A stretch of 64,000 nucleotides of DNA, taken from assembly GCF_009208585.1 (NCBI RefSeq), contig NZ_WFLN01000005.1, forward strand, positions 579,470-643,469, read 5' to 3'. How positions within the stretch are numbered: the stretch's first letter is position 1; each line of letters starts with the position of its first letter. The position numbers and the translations under genes were made by a program. The notes beneath the pieces are model-generated. The model did not search any database. It was not told where the DNA came from and saw nothing but the letters and a program-made list of their open reading frames with translations. Of this stretch, positions 16,992 to 25,972 are shown in pieces. Source of the DNA: Fluviispira multicolorata (GTDB lineage: Bacteria > Bdellovibrionota_B > Oligoflexia > Silvanigrellales > Silvanigrellaceae).

Positions 16992-19579
16992 TTTTTGTTA
17001 CTTTTTTTTCGAGCTGTTGAAGGTGACTTGCGCGTTGCATTCGCTTTAACTTTTGTTACTTTTTTTTGCGCTGATTTTGTCTTTTTATCTTTATGATCGC
17101 TTTTTTGGTGAAGGGTTTTGTAAATTTTATCAAATGCGCTGCCAGTTTCAAAATGAGATTTTTTTTCGTCCCAAGCTCCTGCTTGAAAGCCTGTTAGGAG
17201 TTCAAAAGCTTCTTCTGCACGAGAAACAGGCCAAATATGGAATTCATTTTTTTCAATGGCTTCTCGTACATCGCGATTGAGCATGAGATGCTTGACATTT
17301 TGAACTGGAATTATGCAGCCTTGACGGCCATTTAAACCTTGTAAATGACAGGTTTTAAAGAATCCTTCAATTTTTTCGTTAACTCCACCTATAGGTTGAA
17401 TTTCTCCAAATTGATTTACGGATCCCGTAACACCTATTCCTTGGTCAATTGGAATATTAGCAATAGTAGATAAAATTAGACATAATTCTGCAAGTGTAGC
17501 ACTGTCTCCATCGACTCCATTATAATTTTGTTCAAAACAGATTGTGGCAGAAATATTTGCTGGAGATTTTCTTGCAAAAGTTGCATTTAACCAGCTTGTT
17601 AAAATACTAACACCTTTGTTGTGAAGTTTGCCTGAAAGAGATGCCTCTCTTTCAATATTTAATATTCCTGGTTTTCCTTTGTAAGTTCTGCAAGTGATTC
17701 TAGTGGGAACACCAAAAGAAAGATCACCTAAGGAATAAACTGCAAGACCATTTATTTCGCCAACTCTGCGGGAAGAAGTTGAAATAATAATATCTTTGCG
17801 TTTAAGCATTTCGATGATATGATCTTCGATTGCTGCAGATCGCATGTAACGTTCTTCAATTGCTTTTTCAACATCGCTACGAGAAACTTTTTTAGTTTTT
17901 CTTTCCTTTGCCATAAAATCAGCTTCAATAGTAATATCTTTAATTAAGCTAAAGCGTGTTGTTAACTTATCTTGATCATCAACAATTCGGCTGCCAAATT
18001 CTATTATGGCTGCAATTCCTGTGTCATCAAATGGCAATAAATTTTCAACTTTTGTTCTGGTAGAAATAAATTCAACATAGTCCTCCATGGTTTTTTTACT
18101 TCTATCCATTTGTGCATCAAAATCAGCTTTAATTTTAAATATCTTATTAAAATCTTCATCATGTTGATAAAGCATGCGATATATCCAATCAGAACCGATT
18201 AAAATTATTTTTACATTTAATGGAATGGGTTCAGGACGTAAGCCACTTGTTGCTAAAATACTGTATTGTTCGCCAAGATCTTCAATAAATAATTTTTGAT
18301 TTTTTACAACTCTTTTTAAAGTATCCCAAACTTGCGGTGCTCTTAAAATATCAAGCGCATTTAAAACAAGGTACCCGCCATTTGCTCTGGCAAGAGAACC
18401 TGCTTTGATCATTTTAAAATCAGTGGTGTAAACGCCATATTCGATATTTTTCTCAATTTTACCAAATAAATTATAAAAGGTTGGATTATTTTCAATTATA
18501 ATAGGAGCGCCTTCGATTTCTGTATTATCGACAAAGACATTTATTCGATAAGGTAGATGAGGATCACCTTTTTTAAGATGATAAGAACTTGGAGTTGATA
18601 TTTCTTCGCCTTCACCTTCGCCTTCTTCTTCATCCGGTAAAAATTCATTTAAATTTTCAAGCAAATGTTTTTTTACATCCTCTAAATATTCGAGAACATT
18701 TTTTTGAGCTTCATACTCTTTTAAAAATGGTATAAGCGCTTGACTCACGACATAATCACCAAGCTCAGATTGTAATTCTTCTAATTTATTTTTTGTATCA
18801 TTTTCAATGGAGCGCACTTTTCGTGCAAAATCAAGAACCTCAGGTTCTAAAAGATTTCTTTCCCCTTCAATTTTTTCTTTTTGTTCATCGTTTAATTCAG
18901 AGTAGTCTTTTTCACTTAATGGTTTTCCATCAATGATAGGTACCGTGACAATGCCCATGCGTGTTGATTTAACGCCAAAGTTTTTTACCTTTGCAGTTTT
19001 TTCAAGCTCACTGAATAACTTTGCTTTTTTCTCATTGCTCACATTTACCGTTGAATTGACGTTGGTTTCATATTCTTCAGATTGAAATGCATCTACGAGT
19101 TCAACTGTAAGCTGTTCAACAAGTTCATCCATTTGCTTTTTAAAGCGCTTAGCAACTCCTGTTTTGAGTTCCATTGCGTGGGGGGACTCAGGATTTTTAA
19201 AATTATAAACGTAAATCCAGTCGCCTGGAGTGGAGCAGCGTTCTGCTGTTTTTTTGAGAAAAGAACGAATAACGCTTGTTTTACCCGTTCCTTGCACGCC
19301 TGCAACATAAATATTATATCCTGGCTTTTGAATACCAAGACCTAAATTAATTGCCCGCACAGCTCTTACTTGTGAAATAATGTCATAATTTGGCTCAGAT
19401 TTGGCTTTTTTATCTTGAGCAGTCGTCTGTAAATCACAAAATCTATAAACTTCTTCTGCATTGAGGCGACGAAACCCAAGTGTGGTTTTTTGCAGTTTCA
19501 GGGCTACTGGAAATTCTTTTTCTCTTTTTTGTAATATATTTTGAGTAAGTGATGCTTCCGTTCTTTTGCTATTTTTCAT
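16988..19579 (-). CDS. Lon-type AAA ATP-dependent protease (LonB/YcbZ-like)
   Basis: An 863-residue Lon-family protease with AAA module: Walker A GVQGTGKTS (residues 94-102), then a long helical insert, a conserved IIENNPTFYNLFGKIEK region, and a C-terminal Lon proteolytic domain with catalytic Ser in GDSATLAEL (about 691) and Lys in NEKIEGFF (about 733). The absence of the LAN domain and the overall plan match the YcbZ/LonH-type family rather than LonA. The last 40 residues are a Lys/Ser/Thr-rich basic tail that may bind nucleic acid. Translationally coupled on both sides: four-base overlaps with the RecQ gene upstream and epmA downstream. AGAGG precedes the start. Probable role in protein quality control. 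Confidence 0.9.
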   Translation of the reverse strand: MKNSKRTEASLTQNILQKREKEFPVALKLQKTTLGFRRLNAEEVYRFCDLQTTAQDKKAKSEPNYDIISQVRAVRAINLGLGIQKPGYNIYVAGVQGTGKTSVIRSFLKKTAERCSTPGDWIYVYNFKNPESPHAMELKTGVAKRFKKQMDELVEQLTVELVDAFQSEEYETNVNSTVNVSNEKKAKLFSELEKTAKVKNFGVKSTRMGIVTVPIIDGKPLSEKDYSELNDEQKEKIEGERNLLEPEVLDFARKVRSIENDTKNKLEELQSELGDYVVSQALIPFLKEYEAQKNVLEYLEDVKKHLLENLNEFLPDEEEGEGEGEEISTPSSYHLKKGDPHLPYRINVFVDNTEIEGAPIIIENNPTFYNLFGKIEKNIEYGVYTTDFKMIKAGSLARANGGYLVLNALDILRAPQVWDTLKRVVKNQKLFIEDLGEQYSILATSGLRPEPIPLNVKIILIGSDWIYRMLYQHDEDFNKIFKIKADFDAQMDRSKKTMEDYVEFISTRTKVENLLPFDDTGIAAIIEFGSRIVDDQDKLTTRFSLIKDITIEADFMAKERKTKKVSRSDVEKAIEERYMRSAAIEDHIIEMLKRKDIIISTSSRRVGEINGLAVYSLGDLSFGVPTRITCRTYKGKPGILNIEREASLSGKLHNKGVSILTSWLNATFARKSPANISATICFEQNYNGVDGDSATLAELCLILSTIANIPIDQGIGVTGSVNQFGEIQPIGGVNEKIEGFFKTCHLQGLNGRQGCIIPVQNVKHLMLNRDVREAIEKNEFHIWPVSRAEEAFELLTGFQAGAWDEKKSHFETGSAFDKIYKTLHQKSDHKDKKTKSAQKKVTKVKANATRKSPSTARKKSNKK

Positions 19580-21378
19580 TCCGTCCTCTTTCTAATGCAA
19601 ATATCACACTGCATGCAACGCCAAATGTTTTTTGATGCACCTTGTATATGTCGTGGGGCAAAGAATTCAAAGCTTGCAGACAACCTACACGTTGTTGAAG
19701 TAGACAATTTGTCAAGTTCACGCAAGCTTGCATGAAAATGGCTTCGGGCAGAAATATATCTCGGAAGTTCTTTTTGCAAATGCGCATAGCCATTTTTCAA
19801 TATTACACCTTGTTTTGCTTGTTCATTATCTATTTTAGCAAAATTTATGATTTTTTGTTCATTATAGTGCAAAAAAACTTGTTCACAACTTGTGACATTC
19901 ATTTCCGATGCATCCATAAGTTTTTTTAAAGAAACAACACATTGTCCTCCTCGCAGCGAAAGCCAACACTTTTCTACAAGAGATGTAAGTCCATCTAATA
20001 TTTTTTTACGTTTTGTTATGCCTTCGGGAAGACCTGCAAGAATATCAATAAATGTCAAATGAGCTGCTACCTTAATAATATAATAAGTATCTCCCGTGCG
20101 TGTATCCTCTAATGCATTACAAATTCTGAGACCTGCAATAATATTTTCTAATTTTTTTAATTTATCTTGTTCTTTTTTAGTTTTAATAACTTCAAGAAGA
20201 TCATTTTTATTAACAAAACAACTCTCACCAAAATGAGTGGGCATAAATCGTATAAATAATGCGCTGAGTTCTAAAAATAAAGAGGGTTCTGGAAAGGATG
20301 ATTTAAACTGAAACTCTCTTTTGATTGGATCGGAACCCGTCCAAAGTAACAAACCTTTTGAAGGCTCACCGCTGCGGCCACCTCTTCCGAGCATCTGAAA
20401 AAACTCTTCAATATTACTCGGGAAACCATAAACGACAACGAGTCGAATGCCTGAAACGTCAATTCCCATACCAAATGCAGTTGTGGCGCAGATAACAGTT
20501 TTTTGTGTTGTGTCATGCGCATATTGTTCAACACTTTTGCGTTCTAATTTGGGTAAACCAGCATGATAAGCGACAGAGTGTATTTTAAGTTTTCTTAACT
20601 TTCGAACAGAATCTTCGCAAAGAATGCGAGATTGAAAATAAACGAGAATTTTTTGTGAATTAGAATCTTTTAATATCTCAACGAGTTTATTCCACTGCTC
20701 TTCAATTGAAAAAACTCGATGGCTTTCAACAAAAATATTTTCTGCTAAAGGCTTTGATATATACTCAGTAACTTGAATGTTTTCAGGGAAAACTCTTTTA
20801 ATAATATCTTGCCTGCTGTTGCGTCCTGCTGTTGCTGTGATTGCAAGAATACGGGGTGGTTGCAATTTTGTTAATATTTTTCCAATTTCAGAATATTCTG
20901 GACGAAAATTATGTCCCCATGCAACCACACAGTGCGCTTCATCAACAACCGCCATTCCTAAATTAATTTTTGAAATTGCATTTATAAAAGAAGGTAACAC
21001 AAAACGTTCTGGAGAAGCAAAAATAATTTTAGCTTCTCCACTTTTTAACTTATTCCATGATTCTTTTCGTTCCTCTTCAGATTGTTCTGAAGTAAAAATG
21101 ACACATGGAATTGAGGCTTCACTCATGCGTCTCTCTTGGTCACGCATCAATGAAATTAAGGGACTGATAACGAGAACAGGTTCATTTTCAAAAAATAAAG
21201 CTGGTAAAGTATAAAGAAGAGTTTTTCCAGCTCCCGTTGGAAGTGTTGCAATCACAAATCTTTTTTCATAAATTTGCGCAAGGACTTCCCGTTGGGCGGG
21301 ACGTAATTCAGAAAGGGAAAAATTATTCTTTGCGAATTCTTCGCATTTTTGGATAAAATCTGTTTGCATAGACCTCAC
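19576..21378 (-). CDS. RecQ-like ATP-dependent DNA helicase
   Basis: A 3'-5' superfamily 2 DNA helicase of the RecQ type: PAQREVLAQIY, Walker A TLPTGAGKT (45-53), DEAH (146-149), and helicase C motifs TTAFGMGIDVSGIRLVV and QMLGRGGRSGEPS. In RecQ the zinc-binding segment usually follows the helicase core directly; here a ~200-residue insert (winged-helix-like) comes first and the cysteine motif CRLSASFEFFAP...CMQCDIC sits at the extreme C-terminus. No HRDC domain. First gene of a coupled operon (four-base overlap with the Lon-like gene). Start is GTG 21378 or ATG 21369; neither has ideal spacing. Likely role in recombination or fork repair. Confidence 0.88.
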   Translation of the reverse strand: MRSMQTDFIQKCEEFAKNNFSLSELRPAQREVLAQIYEKRFVIATLPTGAGKTLLYTLPALFFENEPVLVISPLISLMRDQERRMSEASIPCVIFTSEQSEEERKESWNKLKSGEAKIIFASPERFVLPSFINAISKINLGMAVVDEAHCVVAWGHNFRPEYSEIGKILTKLQPPRILAITATAGRNSRQDIIKRVFPENIQVTEYISKPLAENIFVESHRVFSIEEQWNKLVEILKDSNSQKILVYFQSRILCEDSVRKLRKLKIHSVAYHAGLPKLERKSVEQYAHDTTQKTVICATTAFGMGIDVSGIRLVVVYGFPSNIEEFFQMLGRGGRSGEPSKGLLLWTGSDPIKREFQFKSSFPEPSLFLELSALFIRFMPTHFGESCFVNKNDLLEVIKTKKEQDKLKKLENIIAGLRICNALEDTRTGDTYYIIKVAAHLTFIDILAGLPEGITKRKKILDGLTSLVEKCWLSLRGGQCVVSLKKLMDASEMNVTSCEQVFLHYNEQKIINFAKIDNEQAKQGVILKNGYAHLQKELPRYISARSHFHASLRELDKLSTSTTCRLSASFEFFAPRHIQGASKNIWRCMQCDICIRKRTE

Positions 21379-21471
21379 TCATTTCGTACGACACCTGTTT
21401 ACGACGGTTTTGCGAAGGAGTACAGTAGATGAGGAAAATGTTTTTATATCAATCTAAAATGAGTTCATAAA

Positions 21472-21957
21472 ATGCAAATCTCTTTTAAAATTATTTTATA
21501 TATAGCATTTGGAATTTTAATTGGTGGTTTGGCTGTTTATTTATTGTCGAGTGGAGAATCAGTTGAACAGAATAATTCACAATATATGAGCACTCGAGTA
21601 ACAGAAATAGATTGGAATTTTTTACAACAACTCGACGTGTCCACAGGTAATATCCCTAAAGATTTAAATGCATTAAACGGGCATACAGTTAAAATTCCTG
21701 GATTTATAATTCCTCTTGAAGATAATCAAGATTTTGTTGATGAATTTTTGTTTGTGCCTTCACCAATGGCATGTATACACGTTCCACCTCCACCCCCGAA
21801 TCAAATTGTTCACGTAAAAATGGCGTCTGGAAAAAAAGCTAAAATGTCATATGGACCTGTTTGGTTAACAGGAAAATTTCTGATTATTGAAAATATTGGT
21901 AAAAAAGTTAAGGCATCATTTGAAATATTAGGTTCTCAAATTCAGCCTTATATTTAA
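21472..21957 (+). CDS. DUF3299 domain protein, membrane-anchored
   Basis: A 161-residue protein with one N-terminal membrane segment or uncleaved signal (residues 5-25) and a periplasmic DUF3299 domain. The family signature is clear: LNGHTVKIPGFIIPLE (68-83) and ACIHVPPPPPNQIVHV (100-115), with the Cys and proline run at 101-109. The biochemical role of DUF3299 is not known; homologues often sit near metal or lipoprotein transport genes, which is not the case here. It converges on the 366-residue membrane protein, leaving nine bases between stops. Confidence 0.85.
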   Translation: MQISFKIILYIAFGILIGGLAVYLLSSGESVEQNNSQYMSTRVTEIDWNFLQQLDVSTGNIPKDLNALNGHTVKIPGFIIPLEDNQDFVDEFLFVPSPMACIHVPPPPPNQIVHVKMASGKKAKMSYGPVWLTGKFLIIENIGKKVKASFEILGSQIQPYI

Positions 21958-21966
21958 AAAATATAT

Positions 21967-23067
21967 TTATTTCGCTATTAAAAGGATATAGAAAAAGGAT
22001 GCAACTATTAAATCAAGATGTGTGATAATGCCAATAAAAATACTTCTGTCAGAGAGTTCAAAAATAGTTCTAAACATAACCAGTCTGACAAACGGGTGGA
22101 TGGATTGACTTCTTTGTGCACCAATGTCACGCCAAATGCGCACATTTTCAAATTTAAAAATATGATTTTTAGTATAGCTTGCTGGGTAGTATTGTTTTTG
22201 TAAATTAAGTTTTGCAATAAGGGCTTCATTCCAAATTCTTAAAAATTTATTTATAAACATAAAAAAAAGAATAAAACTTGCAACATTGTATCTTGAAAAA
22301 TCATTGCCCAAGCAATAATTAATAAGATAAAGAATAGATAATATTATAAGAAGACAAGTTAAGCGAATCCAATATTTCTTAAAAAATTCGCTTGGTCTTT
22401 CTAAAAAAGTTTCGACCGAAGAGTGCGGTTTGTGGTTCAACCTAAAATTCCAGAAGAGAGCATCTATAGAACACCAAGAAATTAAAAAAAATGCAATGAG
22501 ATCTAATCTAATGAATTGGTAACCATCTCGATATAAGTAAACGTGTAATAATAGTAAAGATAAAGCAATATAACAGCGAAAATCAGCTTTTGATATTTCA
22601 AATTTATTATTAGCATTTGGTGCGGCAAGCTTTTTTATATTTTTAACAATCATTTTTTTTAAGGTGATTGAAGAAAGTTTTTTTTCTAAGTGGAGAAGAC
22701 CAAGTTCAAATCTCCATTTGTTTATATTTGGTATATTTGAGTTCCAATCTTGTGTGGATGCAAGTCGAATAAGACCTAATAAGAAGCCGATACATGATGC
22801 ATAGAGTAAAGAAATATGAAGCTTTTCTGTTGTTAAAATGAGTAAGCTAATAAAAGGTACTTTATCTACAATAGTTCGTATAATAAACAATATCTTATTA
22901 AATATTTTTATTTGATATGGAAGTATTAAAGAGCGCCAATGTAAGTAATTAAAAATATATGTTGCGTAGTAAGAAAGCCTTCCCGTAAAAAATACCATGA
23001 GAAGACAGACAAAAGCAATGCCAAAGTAAGTTTGCAAAAAGAAACTATTTAAGAAATTTGCATTCAT
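21967..23067 (-). CDS. Hypothetical polytopic membrane protein
   Basis: A 366-residue protein with a hydrophobic N-terminus (residues 10-30) and further membrane segments near 60-80, 165-185, 235-255, 260-280 and at the very C-terminus. Basic stretches lie between them. I recognise no family. Its start overlaps the end of the preceding zinc-ribbon-like gene by 23 bases, so the two form an operon and may act together. Confidence 0.6.
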   Translation of the reverse strand: MNANFLNSFFLQTYFGIAFVCLLMVFFTGRLSYYATYIFNYLHWRSLILPYQIKIFNKILFIIRTIVDKVPFISLLILTTEKLHISLLYASCIGFLLGLIRLASTQDWNSNIPNINKWRFELGLLHLEKKLSSITLKKMIVKNIKKLAAPNANNKFEISKADFRCYIALSLLLLHVYLYRDGYQFIRLDLIAFFLISWCSIDALFWNFRLNHKPHSSVETFLERPSEFFKKYWIRLTCLLIILSILYLINYCLGNDFSRYNVASFILFFMFINKFLRIWNEALIAKLNLQKQYYPASYTKNHIFKFENVRIWRDIGAQRSQSIHPFVRLVMFRTIFELSDRSIFIGIITHLDLIVASFFYILLIAK

Positions 23068-23299
23068 AGACTATTGGCTCAGTTCCATCTGGGCTTTTAA
23101 TTAAGTTTTCATCACGCGCTAATATAGTCGTCGGATGATTGTTTTCTTCAAATAAAATCACTCCACAGTGGGGACATTTTATTTCAACATGACTTTCTTT
23201 TTTTGTGCCTTCTTCGTAAACTAAATGAAATCGACGTCGGCACACGGCATTATCAATTATCCGTTTTTCGTATTTAACATTGTTAGATTGCTCGCTCAT
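23045..23299 (-). CDS. Small CPHCG protein (possible zinc ribbon)
   Basis: An 84-residue protein. A CPHCG knuckle follows a beta-rich stretch, with a second Cys (VCRRRF) and YECKFLK at the end, which could supply further ligands. The open frame extends to 23365, but ATG 23299 has GGAGG six bases upstream. It overlaps the membrane protein gene downstream by 23 bases. No named family. Confidence 0.6.
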   Translation of the reverse strand: MSEQSNNVKYEKRIIDNAVCRRRFHLVYEEGTKKESHVEIKCPHCGVILFEENNHPTTILARDENLIKSPDGTEPIVYECKFLK

Positions 23300-23434
23300 A
23301 ATATTCCTCCACAACGAAAAGGCTAACAGCGGCTTGTTTGTAACGCAAGATACAAGTAGTCTCAAGTTTCAATGAATGTGTTTTTCGAAGTCGAAGTTTT
23401 CGCTCTGATTTTATCATTCACATTCCGCAAATCA

Positions 23435-23462
23435 ATTGCAATCATGTTTAAAGCATTGCAAT
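23435..23462. promoter_or_regulatory. Two ATTGCAAT palindromes two helical turns apart
   Basis: ATTGCAAT occurs at 23435-23442 and 23455-23462, centre to centre 20 bp, within the divergent region between the CPHCG gene and lptF. Same-face spacing is what a cooperative dimeric regulator would need. No regulator is identified. Confidence 0.35.
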
Positions 23463-23535
23463 TATGAATTTCATAACATATGGGAATGAACTTGACTCAG
23501 TGCAGATTTTGCACATTGTTTGATTTGGAGCCAGA

Positions 23536-24873
23536 ATGGCCGTTTTACAAAAACTCGATCGTTTGATGGCAACTGAAATAATATCATTGACCTTTGTCGT
23601 TACGGCAAGTCTCAGCTCAATAATGATTATGGCTAAGCTGCCGCGTTATGCTGATTTACTATTTTCAGCCCCCGACAGTGTAACAACTTTTTTAATGTTG
23701 TTACTTTATATTTTCCCAAATGTACTTAAATTAACTGTACCAATATCTCTTTTACTTGCCTCTGCTATCGTTACAATCCGAATGGCTGCAGATAGAGAGC
23801 TTGAAGCTTGGATGGCAAGCGGTGTCAGTATTTTTCGATTTGCTGCTATGCCAACAGTTCTAGGAATTGTTGTAATGCTTATTTCTTTATTCAGCGCACT
23901 TTATTTTGAACCATACTCAACTCAACAGTTTAATAAATTTAAATGGATTCAAACAAGGGGAGTTGTCGAAGCTGTATTAGCAAATACAATACGTGAGAAA
24001 TCATTTATATATGATGTTCCTTCCTCAGAAAAGGTAAATTTGTCACTTTATTTCCAAAATGTTTCAACTGATAAAAGTGAATTTAAAGATGTTTTTATGG
24101 GTATTAAGCCTCCAAATGAAAACTTTTTTTCTATTGTCGTCTCTGAAACCGGTGGATTAAAGAAAACGCTTAATAATGGATTGCCTGATTATGTTTTTTC
24201 TTTACATAATGGGACTGCGTATTCAGAAAGAGAAAGTAAACAGACCTTATTAAATTTGACAAAAGAATTTCCAAATACTTATTTTCAAGCAAAAGTTTTA
24301 CCTGCGAACAGCGCATTTAATCTTTTTCCAAAACCGTCTGATTTAATTATTACTGAATTTAAAGATATGGATATTTCTTTAGTTAATACATTTAAAAGTA
24401 AGTTTAAAACAGATGCAACTGTTTCGGGCGGTGCAGATCAATTTTATCCTGCAGAATTCCTTAAATATTTAAACCAACAAAAAGCAAAAAGTCCGGACTG
24501 GAAAAATGATCGGACGATCATTGAAAAATATCTTTTTATCTTAAAACAAATATCCATTCCTCTTTCAACTTTATTTTTGCCAATAATAGGTGTTTGTTTA
24601 GGAATTCAAGATCCAAGACGGAAACAGTATGGTGTTTATTTTGCAATTGGCCTTGTTATTTTTTCATTATATGCTTCACTATCAGTTTGTCAGCAGTTGG
24701 CACTGAGTTTTATTATCAGTCCATTTTCTATATTATTTGTGACTCCATGCGTCTTGATGTTTATTATTCTTTTCTTATTACGATGGCGATTGCGCCATCC
24801 CCCCTCAACGGGTTTCATCGCTTTTGTGAGAGATGACTTAATTAAAATTAAATTTTTCACAAAAAAGGATTAA
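23536..24873 (+). CDS. lptF: LPS export permease LptF
   Basis: YjgP/YjgQ-family permease; with LptG and the ATPase LptB it extracts LPS from the inner membrane. The 445-residue product has the N-terminal helix, a conserved LTVPISLLLASAIVTIRMAAD-type region (positions 73-94) with the RMAADRELEAW coupling segment, a periplasmic beta-jellyroll (about 110-300) and three C-terminal helices. GGAG precedes the ATG by seven bases. The next gene, lptG, begins three bases after its stop, with AAAGGA inside the lptF end. LptB and LptC are not in the window. Confidence 0.92.
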   Translation: MAVLQKLDRLMATEIISLTFVVTASLSSIMIMAKLPRYADLLFSAPDSVTTFLMLLLYIFPNVLKLTVPISLLLASAIVTIRMAADRELEAWMASGVSIFRFAAMPTVLGIVVMLISLFSALYFEPYSTQQFNKFKWIQTRGVVEAVLANTIREKSFIYDVPSSEKVNLSLYFQNVSTDKSEFKDVFMGIKPPNENFFSIVVSETGGLKKTLNNGLPDYVFSLHNGTAYSERESKQTLLNLTKEFPNTYFQAKVLPANSAFNLFPKPSDLIITEFKDMDISLVNTFKSKFKTDATVSGGADQFYPAEFLKYLNQQKAKSPDWKNDRTIIEKYLFILKQISIPLSTLFLPIIGVCLGIQDPRRKQYGVYFAIGLVIFSLYASLSVCQQLALSFIISPFSILFVTPCVLMFIILFLLRWRLRHPPSTGFIAFVRDDLIKIKFFTKKD

Positions 24874-24876
24874 ACT

Positions 24877-25968
24877 ATGAGGATATGGCTCTACTTTATC
24901 ACTCAGTTTTTAAAAACAGCTTTGGGTGTTTTATTATTTTCATTGAGTCTTTATTTTATTTTAACTTATATGGAAGACAGCCAGCATTATTTTAATAAAT
25001 ACAAACCTTCAAATAGAACTATTTTCTTTTATTATTTTTGGCAATTTCCTTCAATTGCAGTTCAATTTCTCCCTTTTTCAGTTCTTGTGGCGGGAATTAT
25101 AACAAATTGGATTTTAGCAAAGCACGGTGAAATAGCAGCTTTAAGGGCAGCAGGAATGTCAATGCTTAAAATTTCTCTCCCACTTATAAGTGTGGGTATA
25201 TTATTTACTGCAATTCAATTTACTTTGAGTGAAATTATAATTCCAAATAGTTCCACTCAGTATTTGAGAGTCCGAAATGTAGAGATTGAAAAAAAGAAAC
25301 CAAATAATGTATTTACAGAAAGTCAATGGTTAAAGGCTCCAAATACAATTTTGCATTTTCACAAATATGATGAAAATAAACAGGAACTTGTTAATATTGA
25401 ATACTTTAAAGAAGAGAATTCTAAAAGCTTAAAACAAATCGTTCATGCGAAGTCGAGTTATTTTGATGACAATATTGGTAAATGGGTTTTACGTTCTGCA
25501 CTTGTTAGACAATTTGAAACTTTAAATAAAATAACAATTACAGAAATAAAACCTCTCTATGTGACGAATATTGATTTTGCTCCTCCAAAAATATTAAAAA
25601 GGGAAAGTGAGTCAAGTCAATTAAGTTTTTGGGATTTGAGACGTTTGATAGACGAAGCAGAGATTGCAGGAACAAATATATCTGATAGAGTAGTAGATCT
25701 CTATATGAAGATCAGCACTCCTTTTGCAAATTTGCTGTTTGTTTTTTTAACTCTGCCTTTTGCATTAAAAAAAGAACGGCAAGAAGAAACATATATTGGA
25801 ATCGTTATTTGTCTCATTGCGGCTCTAATATATTGGTTTGGAAATATGGCACTGCGTAGCTTTGCTGTGAAAGGTGCGCTCAACCCTTTTATTGCGGCAT
25901 GGTCTATGAATGTATTAGTGGCAATGTTAAGTTACCTGCTTATAAGAAAATTAGATAAAGGACAGTAA
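24877..25968 (+). CDS. lptG: LPS export permease LptG
   Basis: Second YjgP/YjgQ permease of 363 aa, the partner of LptF. It shows the family layout: helix 1 with FSLSLYFILTYMED (20-33), the segment FLPFSVLVAGIITNWILAKHGEIAALRAAGMS (63-94, coupling helix HGEIAALRAAG), a periplasmic jellyroll, and the C-terminal RVVDLYMKISTPFANLLFVFL region. It sits directly after lptF and is followed four bases later by a pentapeptide repeat gene, so three genes probably form one transcript. Confidence 0.92.
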   Translation: MRIWLYFITQFLKTALGVLLFSLSLYFILTYMEDSQHYFNKYKPSNRTIFFYYFWQFPSIAVQFLPFSVLVAGIITNWILAKHGEIAALRAAGMSMLKISLPLISVGILFTAIQFTLSEIIIPNSSTQYLRVRNVEIEKKKPNNVFTESQWLKAPNTILHFHKYDENKQELVNIEYFKEENSKSLKQIVHAKSSYFDDNIGKWVLRSALVRQFETLNKITITEIKPLYVTNIDFAPPKILKRESESSQLSFWDLRRLIDEAEIAGTNISDRVVDLYMKISTPFANLLFVFLTLPFALKKERQEETYIGIVICLIAALIYWFGNMALRSFAVKGALNPFIAAWSMNVLVAMLSYLLIRKLDKGQ

Positions 25969-25972
25969 ATAT

